A stretch of DNA of 6,490 nucleotides from Pseudobutyrivibrio sp. (GCA_017557715.1 JAFYYE010000242.1:1-6490), one strand, 5' to 3'. Numbered from the stretch's first letter, positions 1-5,973 are shown. Notes: generated by a model from the letters alone, not told the origin. Program-made: numbers and translations.

Positions 1-6
1 ACCACT

Positions 7-609
7 ATGTATCCTGTAATAACTATATCCAGAGAATTTGGCAGCGGTGGTCATAGCATCGGTGAAGCTGTTGCAAAGCAGCTTAATATTCCATTTTATG
101 ACGGTGAAATCGTTAATAGAGTTGCTGTAGAAAGTGGATACGCCAAAGAGCTTATCGAAACTCAAGGTGAATATACTTCTTCAACAGCAATGTGGTTTGA
201 TATTTCTGCTGCTGGAACAATGTATTTTCAAAGTCCACAGGATGAGATATTTATAGCTCAGAAAAAAGTTATTCTCGATTGTGCCAACAAAGGACCTTGC
301 GTAATCGTAGGTCGTTGTGCAGATTATATTCTTCGTAAAGAAGGTATCCGCTGCATGAACGTAATGATTCACGCAGATATGGAGCACCGTAAGCAACGTG
401 TGTTAGATCGCTACGAGAATATTGAAAATGTCAGCATTGAAAAACGCCTTGCTAAGAAAGACAAGCAGCGCAAGACTTACTACAAGTATTACACAGATAA
501 AAACTGGGGTGACTTCCGTGAATACGATGTAATCTTGGACAGCGGCACACTTGGTGAAGAAATGTGCGTAAAGACTATCTGCAATCTTGCAGAAACATTC
601 CCAGAATAA
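7..609 (+). CDS. Cytidylate kinase-like family protein (P-loop, AAA_26 / Cytidylate_kin2 type)
   Basis: This 200-residue protein resembles the cytidylate kinase-like family, whose members are small nucleotide-kinase-fold proteins common in Clostridia; the substrate of this branch is not established. Visible family marks are the opening VITISREFGSGG (residues 4-15), YYD-like FYDGEIV (30-36), CVIVGRCADYIL (98-109) and a basic lid-like stretch rich in Lys and Arg (about 144-168) followed by DVILDSG (174-180). The nucleotide loop reads GSGGHSIG (12-19), so the usual Walker A lysine is absent; from memory this is normal for the family and not decay. The ATG at 7 places the protein start where the family begins, but the ribosome binding site lies outside the window. 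No signal peptide or membrane segment is seen. It is the only plus-strand gene and converges on uppP. Canonical CMP kinase activity should not be assumed. Confidence 0.88.
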   Translation: MYPVITISREFGSGGHSIGEAVAKQLNIPFYDGEIVNRVAVESGYAKELIETQGEYTSSTAMWFDISAAGTMYFQSPQDEIFIAQKKVILDCANKGPCVIVGRCADYILRKEGIRCMNVMIHADMEHRKQRVLDRYENIENVSIEKRLAKKDKQRKTYYKYYTDKNWGDFREYDVILDSGTLGEEMCVKTICNLAETFPE

Positions 610-628
610 ATCTTAATAAAGACAAATC

Positions 629-664
629 GAGCCAGCTCAAATGAGCTGGCTCTTATTATTTTTT
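629..664 (+). terminator. Rho-independent terminator, probably bidirectional
   Basis: A perfect 10-bp stem, GAGCCAGCTC (629-638) with GAGCTGGCTC (643-652), encloses an AAAT loop and is followed on the plus strand by a T-rich tail that ends in six T residues (659-664). It lies 20 nt after the stop of the kinase-like gene. On the minus strand the same hairpin follows the uppP stop (670) and is trailed by a weaker T-rich run (TTTGTCTTTATT), so it can plausibly end both converging transcripts. Confidence 0.93.
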
Positions 665-669
665 AACTA

Positions 670-1524
670 TTAAATTAATCCAACGAATCCACATACAAGT
701 ACGATGATTCCAAGAACGATTCTATACCAACCGAACACCTTAAAATCATGCTTCTTGATGTAATCCATAAGGAATTTGATTACAAACATTGAAACTACAA
801 ATGCAACCACCATACCAACAACAAGGATTACTGCCTCCATTGCTGTGAAGCTAAGTCCAAACTTTACAATCTTAAGAAGGCTGGCACCAAGCATTACAGG
901 AATTGCAAGGTAGAATGTGTACTCAGCTGCAACTGTACGAGATACTCCGATAATAAGTGCCCCTACGATTGTGGCACCTGATCGTGATGTACCAGGGAAA
1001 ATAGCTGCAATAAGCTGGAACATACCAATCAAAAATGCTGTCATGTAAGTAATATCTGCAACTGCATTAATCTTTGCATTGGTGCCGTGCTTTCTTGTCT
1101 CAACAATGATAAATGCCACACCGAAAACAATAAGTGCAAGGGCTACACATATTGGGTTATAGAAAAGCTCCTCAAACAAATCATCCCAAAGCACACCTAC
1201 AATAGCTGCAGGAACACATGACACCAAAATATGGAACCAGAGAACAAAGATATCTGTCTTAATCCATGCGCCAACACCTGACTTGCTAAGTGGGGCATGA
1301 TTCTCCTTCTTTCCAAATGGCCAAATCTTATTCCAGAAGATAATCACTACCGCAAGAATAGCGCCAAGCTGGATTACTACCTGGAACATGCTGTAAAACT
1401 CCTCAGAAACATTAAGCTTTACAATCTCGTCTAAGAGAATCATGTGGCCAGTACTACTAATTGGGAGCCACTCTGTGATTCCCTCCACAATACCAAATAA
1501 AATCGCCTTTAAAATTTCTAACAT
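670..1524 (-). CDS. uppP: Undecaprenyl-diphosphatase (UppP/BacA)
   Basis: This integral membrane phosphatase removes a phosphate from undecaprenyl pyrophosphate to regenerate the lipid carrier for peptidoglycan and other wall polymers; overexpression of the family classically gives bacitracin resistance. At 284 residues it is of usual length. Both family signatures are present: EGITEWLPISSTGH (residues 14-27), containing the paired catalytic glutamates E14 and E18, and PGTSRSGAT (177-185) with the conserved arginine R181. Several hydrophobic segments, roughly eight, run through the protein, and a charged loop sits near 70-90 (PFGKKENH). The ATG at 1524 is supported by AGAGGA at 1532-1537, 7 nt upstream. 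It follows the relQ terminator and a long hairpin, so it is probably its own transcription unit. I see no convincing promoter hexamers in the AT-rich strip around 1630-1648. The 3' end converges on the kinase-like gene through a shared terminator. Confidence 0.97.
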   Translation of the reverse strand: MLEILKAILFGIVEGITEWLPISSTGHMILLDEIVKLNVSEEFYSMFQVVIQLGAILAVVIIFWNKIWPFGKKENHAPLSKSGVGAWIKTDIFVLWFHILVSCVPAAIVGVLWDDLFEELFYNPICVALALIVFGVAFIIVETRKHGTNAKINAVADITYMTAFLIGMFQLIAAIFPGTSRSGATIVGALIIGVSRTVAAEYTFYLAIPVMLGASLLKIVKFGLSFTAMEAVILVVGMVVAFVVSMFVIKFLMDYIKKHDFKVFGWYRIVLGIIVLVCGFVGLI

Positions 1525-1540
1525 CCTTAAGTCCTCTCCC

Positions 1541-1627
1541 GCTGATTACAGCCACAAGCATTAGTATTTCTCCGCTCAGCTAAAGAAAGCTTCGCTTAAG
1601 AAATCTAATAGCTTGTGACTTACCAGC
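1541..1627 (-). other. Long structured 5' leader hairpin upstream of uppP (candidate cis-regulatory RNA)
   Basis: Read on the minus strand, this region folds into one long arm: GCTGGT (1627-1622) pairs with ATCAGC (1546-1541), AGTCACAAGC (1620-1611) with GCTTGTGGCT (1559-1550), ATTAG (1609-1605) with CTAAT (1564-1560), and ATTTCT (1604-1599) with AGAAAT (1571-1566). That gives about 27 base pairs interrupted only by a 1x3 internal loop and single-base bulges. A roughly 27-nt apical region (1598-1572) holds a possible AAGC-GAA-GCTT mini hairpin. Two pairs are G-U wobbles in the uppP-sense RNA and would be A-C mismatches in the other strand's RNA, which favours a function in the uppP transcript. 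The base of the arm ends 3 nt before the uppP Shine-Dalgarno sequence. I do not recognise it as a known riboswitch class; a small palindromic insertion is the main alternative. Confidence 0.6.
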
Positions 1628-1637
1628 TATTTTTATT

Positions 1638-1676
1638 TTGCAAAATTAAACTGCCGGGCTCTACGACCCGACAGTT
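1638..1676 (-). terminator. Rho-independent terminator of relQ
   Basis: On the minus strand, AACTGTCGGG (1676-1667) pairs with CCCGGCAGTT (1658-1649) through ten pairs including one G-U wobble, with an 8-nt loop. It is followed by TTTAATTTTGC, a T-rich tail. It begins 9 nt after the relQ stop codon, so it should separate relQ from uppP. The tail includes the 10-bp palindrome TTTTGCAAAA (1636-1645). Confidence 0.88.
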
Positions 1677-1685
1677 CTTATCATA

Positions 1686-2378
1686 CTATAACGTATTTCC
1701 TTCGACAACCTTTTCCTGCCACCCGTTGGCGTGGCGTTCGCGTTCTTCCTCTTCTCGCTTAGTCTGCATAATAGCATTGTTGAGCTGAAGCATCTTAGTG
1801 TCCATCATAGAAACGATTTCGGAACATTCGCGAAGATCCTGGCTGATGTAATCTGGCGCATTACCTTCGAACTTATAATAAATCTTATGCTCGAGGCTGG
1901 CCCAGAAATCCATTCCGATAGTACGAATCTGAATCTCCACCTTCGTATCCACTGTCTTATCTGACAAGTAAATAGGAATGGTAACAAGCATATGGTAGCT
2001 CTTATAACCCGACGCCTTTGGATTCTTAATATAGTCCTTGATGGAAACTACAGTAACATCTGTCTGGCGACCAATCATCTCCGCAATCTGATAAATATCC
2101 GAAGTAAAAGAGCAAACGATTCTGACACCAGCAATATCATTACAATGCTCAATCATGCTAGGGATGGAAACCTCATAGCCATTTTTCTTGAGCTTCTTGA
2201 CGATACTCTCTGGAGTCTTCACTCTTGTCTTTATGTACTCTATTGGATTATATTGATGCACCTGTTGGAATTCATCATTTAAAATCTCAACCTTGGTACG
2301 AAACTTTTTTATAGCTGATTCATACAACAGCATGACGGTGTTCCAGGAATTGACACCATCATCTGGAAACATATTCAT
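1686..2378 (-). CDS. relQ: RelQ-type small alarmone synthetase (GTP pyrophosphokinase)
   Basis: This 230-residue cytosolic enzyme belongs to the single-domain RelA/SpoT synthetases, which transfer pyrophosphate from ATP to GTP or GDP to make (p)ppGpp. Synthetase motifs appear in order: TRVKTPESIVKKL (residues 51-63), DIAGVRIVCSF (81-91), KDYIKNPKASGYKSYH (114-129), VEIQIRT (147-153) with catalytic-type E148, and FWASLEHKIYYKF (158-170). There is no HD hydrolase, TGS or ACT domain, so it is not a long Rel protein. The C-terminal tail is highly charged (KREEEERERH, 207-216) and probably helical. The reading frame stays open far upstream into the MATE gene, but GGGGAGGTGA at 2389-2398 fixes the start near 2378; an in-frame GTG at 2384 is possible but sits too close. 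It has its own extended -10 promoter and terminator, so it looks monocistronic. The assignment to RelQ rather than RelP rests on remembered similarity to Bacillus YjbM. Confidence 0.93.
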   Translation of the reverse strand: MNMFPDDGVNSWNTVMLLYESAIKKFRTKVEILNDEFQQVHQYNPIEYIKTRVKTPESIVKKLKKNGYEVSIPSMIEHCNDIAGVRIVCSFTSDIYQIAEMIGRQTDVTVVSIKDYIKNPKASGYKSYHMLVTIPIYLSDKTVDTKVEIQIRTIGMDFWASLEHKIYYKFEGNAPDYISQDLRECSEIVSMMDTKMLQLNNAIMQTKREEEERERHANGWQEKVVEGNTL

Positions 2379-2388
2379 GTCCACTGAA

Positions 2389-2398
2389 TCACCTCCCC
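2389..2398 (-). promoter_or_regulatory. Ribosome binding site of relQ
   Basis: The minus strand reads GGGGAGGTGA here, a near-complete complement to the 16S rRNA tail, with 10 nt before the ATG at 2378. It shows that the long upstream open frame, which would add 85 residues of Ser/Pro/Arg-rich sequence, is not translated as part of relQ. Confidence 0.85.
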
Positions 2399-2417
2399 GT
2401 ATTTCTTTTCCGTACCT

Positions 2418-2426
2418 ATTATACCA
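2418..2426 (-). promoter_or_regulatory. Extended -10 promoter for relQ
   Basis: On the minus strand the sequence TGGTATAAT gives a perfect TATAAT (2423-2418) preceded by the TGn extended -10 element (2426-2424). No good TTGACA-like -35 hexamer stands at 16-18 nt upstream, which is typical of promoters that rely on the extended -10. Transcription would start near 2411, giving a leader of roughly 33 nt. It lies in the 85-nt gap between the MATE stop and relQ. Confidence 0.75.
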
Positions 2427-2463
2427 CAAAATACACGAACTATTTATTAAGTCTTTCTTAAAT

Positions 2464-3828
2464 CTATTCCCATACGTGTTGAGTATCATACGCGTGTGGC
2501 CAGTTGGAGGTGAGGAGCCATATCGTAAATACGATGGATGAGCAGCTCCATGTGAGCGGGTAACACCAGCTGATGGTGGTGAACTTCGGTATGAAGTGTA
2601 TCGCTGTGGTGACGTAGATGATGCGGACTCCACACCAGAAGGTAAGCATAGTCACCATAGGTACGATGGATTTGCCTGCGCCACGCATGATACCAGCTGC
2701 ACAGTGTGAATACGCCAACAGGCAATAGAAAAATGCGCACACTGCCACCTGCATATGTCCGTAAGAAATATCCTCTGGGTTCTTGATGAACCAGCCCAGA
2801 GCTGTGTCTGCAAAAATGTAGTAAACTATTCCGATTACTTCGGCTAATACAACACCTGCAATCACACTCATTCTGGCACCTTTGACAGCTCTGTCATACT
2901 TTCTTGCGCCAAGATTCTGGCTGATGAAAGTAGGAATAGCCATAGAGATACTTGTGATTGGAAGGAATACAAATCCTTCAATCTTTGAGTAAGCTCCCAT
3001 TCCGTTCATGGCGTGAGGTCCGAAGGCGTTGATGTTCTTCTGAACCACAATATTTCCTATAGAAATAACAGAATTCTGAAGTCCCATAGGAAGTCCCTGC
3101 ACTACGATTTCACGCATCATTCTTGGATGCCATCTGAATATATCCCTGATTACGATTCCAGTGTTGTCCTTTATTCGAATTAATCTTATAAAGCAAAGCA
3201 GTGCCGAGAGCCCCTGTGAAACAACAGTGGCAACTGCTGCACCCACAACTCCCTGATGGAAGCCTGCTACAAGAATCACATCAAGAACTACATTCAACAC
3301 TGATGAGAATAACAGGTACAAAAGTGGGTGATAACTATCTCCCACGGAACGCATTATGTTCATAAATACGTTGTATAAAACGATGGTGGAAATACCACCA
3401 AAATAAATATTGAAATAAGTGAGCGAGTAAGGCAAAACTTCCGCTGGAGTGTCGATAACTCTAAGCATTATTGGCACTAATGTGACACCAATAAGTGTGG
3501 CAACCACTGAGCAAATCAGCGCAAAAAGCACATTGCTGTGAATAGATTTGCGAATATTCTCATCGTCGCCTGCTCCAAAATATCGGCTGATAATGATACC
3601 GCCACCGGCACCCATTCCGCCAAAGAATCCCACAATAAAAAAGCTCAAAGCGCCGCCAGAGCTAATAGCTGCAAAAGCATTACTTTCAGCGAAATTTCCA
3701 ACAACCCAAGCGTCAGCTATGTTGTATAGCTGCTGCAAAAGTTGACCCATGAATAAAGGGATGCAAAACTGAAACATCCCTTTTCCGATGGAACCATTTA
3801 GTAAGTCTATAGATTTTGACTTGTTCAT
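2464..3828 (-). CDS. MATE family multidrug/Na+ efflux transporter
   Basis: This 454-residue membrane protein matches the MATE (NorM/DinF-like) transporters, which export drugs or metabolites in exchange for Na+ or H+. It has the usual length and about twelve hydrophobic segments in two similar halves. Recognisable family stretches are PLFMGQLLQQLYNIADAWVVGNF (starting about residue 24), the GGGIIISRYFGA loop (75-86), VLNVVLDVILV (178-188), FISQNLGARKYDRA (301-314), RGAGKSIVPM (382-391) and a C-terminal YPLTWSCSSIVF (423-434). The ATG at 3828 is preferred: GAGG at 3834-3837 sits 5 nt away. A GTG at 3834 is in frame but overlaps that site. The substrate cannot be read from the sequence. The upstream gap is filled by a hairpin repeat and no promoter is visible there, so it may be read from the pfkA-side transcript. 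No clear terminator follows it before the relQ promoter. The C-terminus looks intact. Confidence 0.94.
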   Translation of the reverse strand: MNKSKSIDLLNGSIGKGMFQFCIPLFMGQLLQQLYNIADAWVVGNFAESNAFAAISSGGALSFFIVGFFGGMGAGGGIIISRYFGAGDDENIRKSIHSNVLFALICSVVATLIGVTLVPIMLRVIDTPAEVLPYSLTYFNIYFGGISTIVLYNVFMNIMRSVGDSYHPLLYLLFSSVLNVVLDVILVAGFHQGVVGAAVATVVSQGLSALLCFIRLIRIKDNTGIVIRDIFRWHPRMMREIVVQGLPMGLQNSVISIGNIVVQKNINAFGPHAMNGMGAYSKIEGFVFLPITSISMAIPTFISQNLGARKYDRAVKGARMSVIAGVVLAEVIGIVYYIFADTALGWFIKNPEDISYGHMQVAVCAFFYCLLAYSHCAAGIMRGAGKSIVPMVTMLTFWCGVRIIYVTTAIHFIPKFTTISWCYPLTWSCSSIVFTIWLLTSNWPHAYDTQHVWE

Positions 3829-3831
3829 TAA

Positions 3832-3837
3832 CACCTC
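3832..3837 (-). promoter_or_regulatory. Ribosome binding site of the MATE gene, lying in the repeat edge
   Basis: The minus strand reads GAGGTG, with TTA before the ATG at 3828; counted from the GAGG core the spacing is 5 nt. The motif is the terminal part of the hairpin repeat (CGGATGAGGTG end), so the repeat appears to supply translation initiation for the transporter. Confidence 0.65.
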
Positions 3838-3914
3838 ATCCGCCCTTCGGGCACCTTCCCTTCGCCAGGGTGGCAGATAATGCTAAAGCATTATCTCAGC
3901 CCCTCAAGGGGAAG
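3832..3914. repeat. Multi-hairpin intergenic repeat (REP/MITE-like), single copy in this window
   Basis: Four hairpins stand back to back: GCCC-TTC-GGGC (3842-3852), CCCT/AGGG (3858-3870), a perfect 10-bp AGATAATGCT/AGCATTATCT with a 2-nt spacer (3875-3896), and CCCC-TCAA-GGGG (3900-3911). CTTCCC (3855-3860) can also pair with GGGAAG (3909-3914), closing the last three into one larger domain. The ends, CACCTCATCCG on one side and CCCCTCAAGGGGAAG on the other, resemble a dispersed palindromic repeat I recall from many Clostridia genomes; that identification is from memory. It fills nearly the whole gap between the stop of the small conserved gene (3916) and the MATE start. It carries no coding capacity and no long T run, so it is not a standard terminator, though it could attenuate transcription or stabilise mRNA. 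Confidence 0.75.
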
Positions 3915-3915
3915 T

Positions 3916-4179
3916 CTAATCTTCATCAAGTACATGTATCTCTAAGTAATCAAAAGGAATCTCATCCACAAAATTATCCTGAGTGAAGCGAGCCTTTCCA
4001 TGGCGCTTGAACTCACGGATAGTGGATTCCAGCCATACCGGCTTGCTAGTATCGAACTCGTAGCTGGCTTTGTCCACTGCGTTGAAAATCTTGTGTGTGC
4101 GAGTCTCCTCTGAATCGTCTTCTATTACAAGGTCATGAAGGAGATGATTGTCCTTCCATGATTTAAACCATATTCTCAT
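3916..4179 (-). CDS. Conserved uncharacterised small protein (MRIWFK family, Lachnospiraceae-type)
   Basis: This encodes 87 residues starting MRIWFKSWKDNHLL and ending LEIHVLDED. The protein is charged and soluble-looking, with no signal peptide, membrane segment or cysteine pair. Marked features are an acidic VIEDDSEETRTHK stretch near residues 18-30, an aromatic/acidic middle (SYEFDTSKPVWL), a basic stretch REFKRHGKARF and an acidic C-terminus. I recall similar short hypothetical proteins in other Lachnospiraceae, but no function. The ATG at 4179 is chosen over an in-frame GTG at 4185 because GAGGTG (4185-4190) sits just upstream and overlaps the GTG. The gene starts 9 nt after the methyltransferase stop, and its ribosome binding site overlaps that stop, so the two are probably translationally coupled. 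Its stop codon TAG abuts the hairpin repeat. Confidence 0.85.
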   Translation of the reverse strand: MRIWFKSWKDNHLLHDLVIEDDSEETRTHKIFNAVDKASYEFDTSKPVWLESTIREFKRHGKARFTQDNFVDEIPFDYLEIHVLDED

Positions 4180-4184
4180 ATACA

Positions 4185-4190
4185 CACCTC
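4185..4190 (-). promoter_or_regulatory. Ribosome binding site of the small conserved gene, overlapping the upstream stop
   Basis: The minus strand reads GAGGTG with 5 nt before the ATG at 4179. The site overlaps the TGA of the TrmH-family gene (4191-4189), the classic arrangement for coupled translation. The ten bases 4184-4193 are identical to 3831-3840 at the MATE start. Confidence 0.75.
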
Positions 4191-4995
4191 ATCTTCTCTG
4201 TCTTGAAGCTTCGTACATTAATATGCTAGCTGCCACCGATGCATTAAGTGACTCCAGCTGGCCTTCCATAGGAATCTTGAGATATGAAGTGGCGTGAGCC
4301 GCCATCTCGTCCGTAAGGCCATTGCCCTCATTGCCAATCATAAATGCTGTAGGGCCTGCGTAATCAAACTCGTCGTAGAATTTCTCGCCCTTTAGGTGGG
4401 CTGCATAAACAGCTACTCCATGCTCTGCCTTAAGCTTCTCAATAGTCTCGCCTAAATCAGACACTACCACGTGAGGAACTCTGAAGATGCTTCCCATTGT
4501 AGAACGAACTACTTTTGGAGAATAAATATCTACAGTGGTACCATTCATAATTATACCTGTGGCACCTGCGCCCTCTGCAGTACGGATGATAGTGCCCATA
4601 TTGCCAGGGTCCTGAAGAGATTCCAAAATAACAATATGTGCAGGCTTACTAGAATCGGCGCCAAGCACATCTGAAAGTGTGAAATCCTGCATCTTTACAA
4701 GAGCAAGCACTCCCTGAGGTGTGACTGTGTCACTCATGGAATCGAAAACCTTCTTAGCTACCTCTTCCATTGGAACCTTTGGCGCCTTTGCTGATATGTC
4801 AGAAATAAATGCCTGACCATCAGTAGAAGCTCCGAAGCCTTCCACATAATAAATAGCATGCAAAAGAGACGCTGGTACTTCTGCCACCGCCCTTATTCCC
4901 TCAACCACAAAAAGCCTTTGAGCTTTACGCTCTCTGGCTTTTTTATTAAGTGTCATTATATTTTTGATTTGATTATTAGTTGTACTTGTAATCAT
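4189..4995 (-). CDS. TrmH/SpoU family RNA 2'-O-methyltransferase (RlmB-like)
   Basis: This 268-residue protein transfers a methyl group from S-adenosylmethionine to a ribose 2'-OH in rRNA or tRNA. An N-terminal substrate-binding domain (about 1-105, with RLFVVEGIRAV at 27-37) precedes the knotted SPOUT catalytic domain. The three SpoU motifs are intact: LESLQDPGNMGTIIRTAEGAG (from about residue 124, with N132 and R138), FMIGNEGNGL (218-227) and IPMEGQLESLNASVAASI (241-258). The start at 4995 keeps the usual ITSTTNNQIKNI opening and overlaps the pfkA end by 20 bp. No Shine-Dalgarno sequence is visible upstream, so translation probably depends on ribosomes terminating at pfkA. The exact target nucleotide cannot be assigned; RlmB, YsgA and TsnR types are hard to separate by eye. 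Confidence 0.93.
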   Translation of the reverse strand: MITSTTNNQIKNIMTLNKKARERKAQRLFVVEGIRAVAEVPASLLHAIYYVEGFGASTDGQAFISDISAKAPKVPMEEVAKKVFDSMSDTVTPQGVLALVKMQDFTLSDVLGADSSKPAHIVILESLQDPGNMGTIIRTAEGAGATGIIMNGTTVDIYSPKVVRSTMGSIFRVPHVVVSDLGETIEKLKAEHGVAVYAAHLKGEKFYDEFDYAGPTAFMIGNEGNGLTDEMAAHATSYLKIPMEGQLESLNASVAASILMYEASRQRR

Positions 4996-5965
4996 TGTTC
5001 AAAGAATTGCAAATCTGATACTGATACTCATCAACGTCCTTGTGCATAGCAAGTGCCTCGTCGATATCGAAATCAACGAACTCACCATGACGGTAACCAA
5101 CTACACGGTTTGTCTTGCCTTCGCAAAGAAGATCAACTGCCATAGCACCCATTGTAGATGCGTAAACACGATCCTTACATGTAGGTGAACCACCACGCTG
5201 CATGTGACCAAGGATAGTAGCACGTGTCTCGATACCTGTAGCAGCCTCGATACGCTTAGCCATTGATGTAGAGTGACCAATACCCTCTGCATTAATGATG
5301 ATGTGGTGCTGCTTACCCTTCTTACGTCCCTCGATGATGTGATTTACAAGCTTCTGCTCGTCATAATCATATCTCTCTGGAAGAAGAACGTCCTCAGCGC
5401 CGTTTGCGATACCGCACCAAAGAGCGATGTAACCTGCTCCACGACCCATAACCTCGATGATAGAGCAACGCTCATGTGATGTAGATGTATCACGAACCTT
5501 ATCGATAGCTTCCATAGCTGTGTTTACAGCTGTATCGAAACCGATTGTATATTCAGTACAAGCGATATCAAGATCGATTGTACCTGGAAGTCCGATTGTA
5601 TTGATGCCATACTTAGAAATCTTCTGAGCACCCTTGAATGAACCGTCACCACCGATAACAACGAGACCATCGATACCTGCTGCGATAGCATTCTGAGCTG
5701 CCTTCTCCTGATACTCAGGCTTAAGCATCTCAAGACATCTAGCTGTCTGAAGAATAGTACCACCACGCTGAATAGTCTCTGATACGCTGTGTGCGTTCAT
5801 ATCTATAATTTCGCCGGAAAGAAGACCAGCGTAACCACGTCTAATTCCTTTAACTGTCTTACCACGTGCAATAGCCTGACGAACAACGGCACGGATAGCC
5901 GCATTCATACCAGGTGCGTCACCACCGGAGGTAAGAACACCAATTGTCTTAATCTTGTCTGCCAT
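4976..5965 (-). CDS. pfkA: ATP-dependent 6-phosphofructokinase
   Basis: This 329-residue enzyme phosphorylates fructose 6-phosphate with ATP, the committed step of glycolysis. ATP-binding GGDAPGMN (residues 14-21) and GGDGS (105-109) are present; glycine after the aspartate in the latter is the mark of ATP rather than pyrophosphate use. The catalytic loop reads PGTIDLD (127-133), keeping the base D131 and D133 but with Leu replacing the usual Asn between them. Substrate and effector residues are visible in TSHER (162-166), EVMGR (171-175), GRKKGK (213-218), ETRATILGHMQRGGSPT (246-262). The start is set by AGGAGGA 8 nt before the ATG at 5965; an upstream in-frame extension lacks support. Arginine codons are mostly CGT, suggesting a highly expressed gene. 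It follows dnaE, as in many Firmicutes, but has its own consensus promoter. Its last 20 bp overlap the methyltransferase gene. Confidence 0.97.
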   Translation of the reverse strand: MADKIKTIGVLTSGGDAPGMNAAIRAVVRQAIARGKTVKGIRRGYAGLLSGEIIDMNAHSVSETIQRGGTILQTARCLEMLKPEYQEKAAQNAIAAGIDGLVVIGGDGSFKGAQKISKYGINTIGLPGTIDLDIACTEYTIGFDTAVNTAMEAIDKVRDTSTSHERCSIIEVMGRGAGYIALWCGIANGAEDVLLPERYDYDEQKLVNHIIEGRKKGKQHHIIINAEGIGHSTSMAKRIEAATGIETRATILGHMQRGGSPTCKDRVYASTMGAMAVDLLCEGKTNRVVGYRHGEFVDFDIDEALAMHKDVDEYQYQICNSLNNDYKYN

Positions 5966-5973
5966 TTGATTAT

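Noticed and set aside
1541..1627. Assignment of the uppP leader to a known riboswitch such as c-di-GMP, lysine or a T-box
   Set aside because: None of the conserved core sequences I know for these classes is visible; the element is a single long arm rather than a multi-helix junction.
1636..1645. TTTTGCAAAA palindrome as an operator for uppP
   Set aside because: It is short, AT-rich and forms part of the relQ terminator tail; chance occurrence is likely and there is no second copy.
2447..2461. TTAAG/CTTAA inverted repeat after the MATE stop as a terminator
   Set aside because: It is only 5 AT-rich base pairs with no T run behind it; too weak to support.
2379..2633. In-frame upstream extension of relQ by 85 codons into the MATE gene
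   Set aside because: The extra sequence is Ser/Pro/Arg/Tyr-rich, unlike any RelQ N-terminus. It lies over the MATE coding end and upstream of both the extended -10 promoter and the strong ribosome binding site.
2486..2740. Minus-strand open frame rich in His and Leu within the MATE 3' end, considered as a sign of a frameshifted MATE
   Set aside because: The main MATE frame continues with a normal C-terminus (YPLTWSCSSIVF) to a stop at 2464, so no frameshift is needed and this is a shadow frame.
3842..3911. CRISPR array or rRNA/tRNA fragment in the hairpin block
   Set aside because: There are no direct repeats with spacers, no cloverleaf and no CCA end; the segments are individual palindromes of different sequence.
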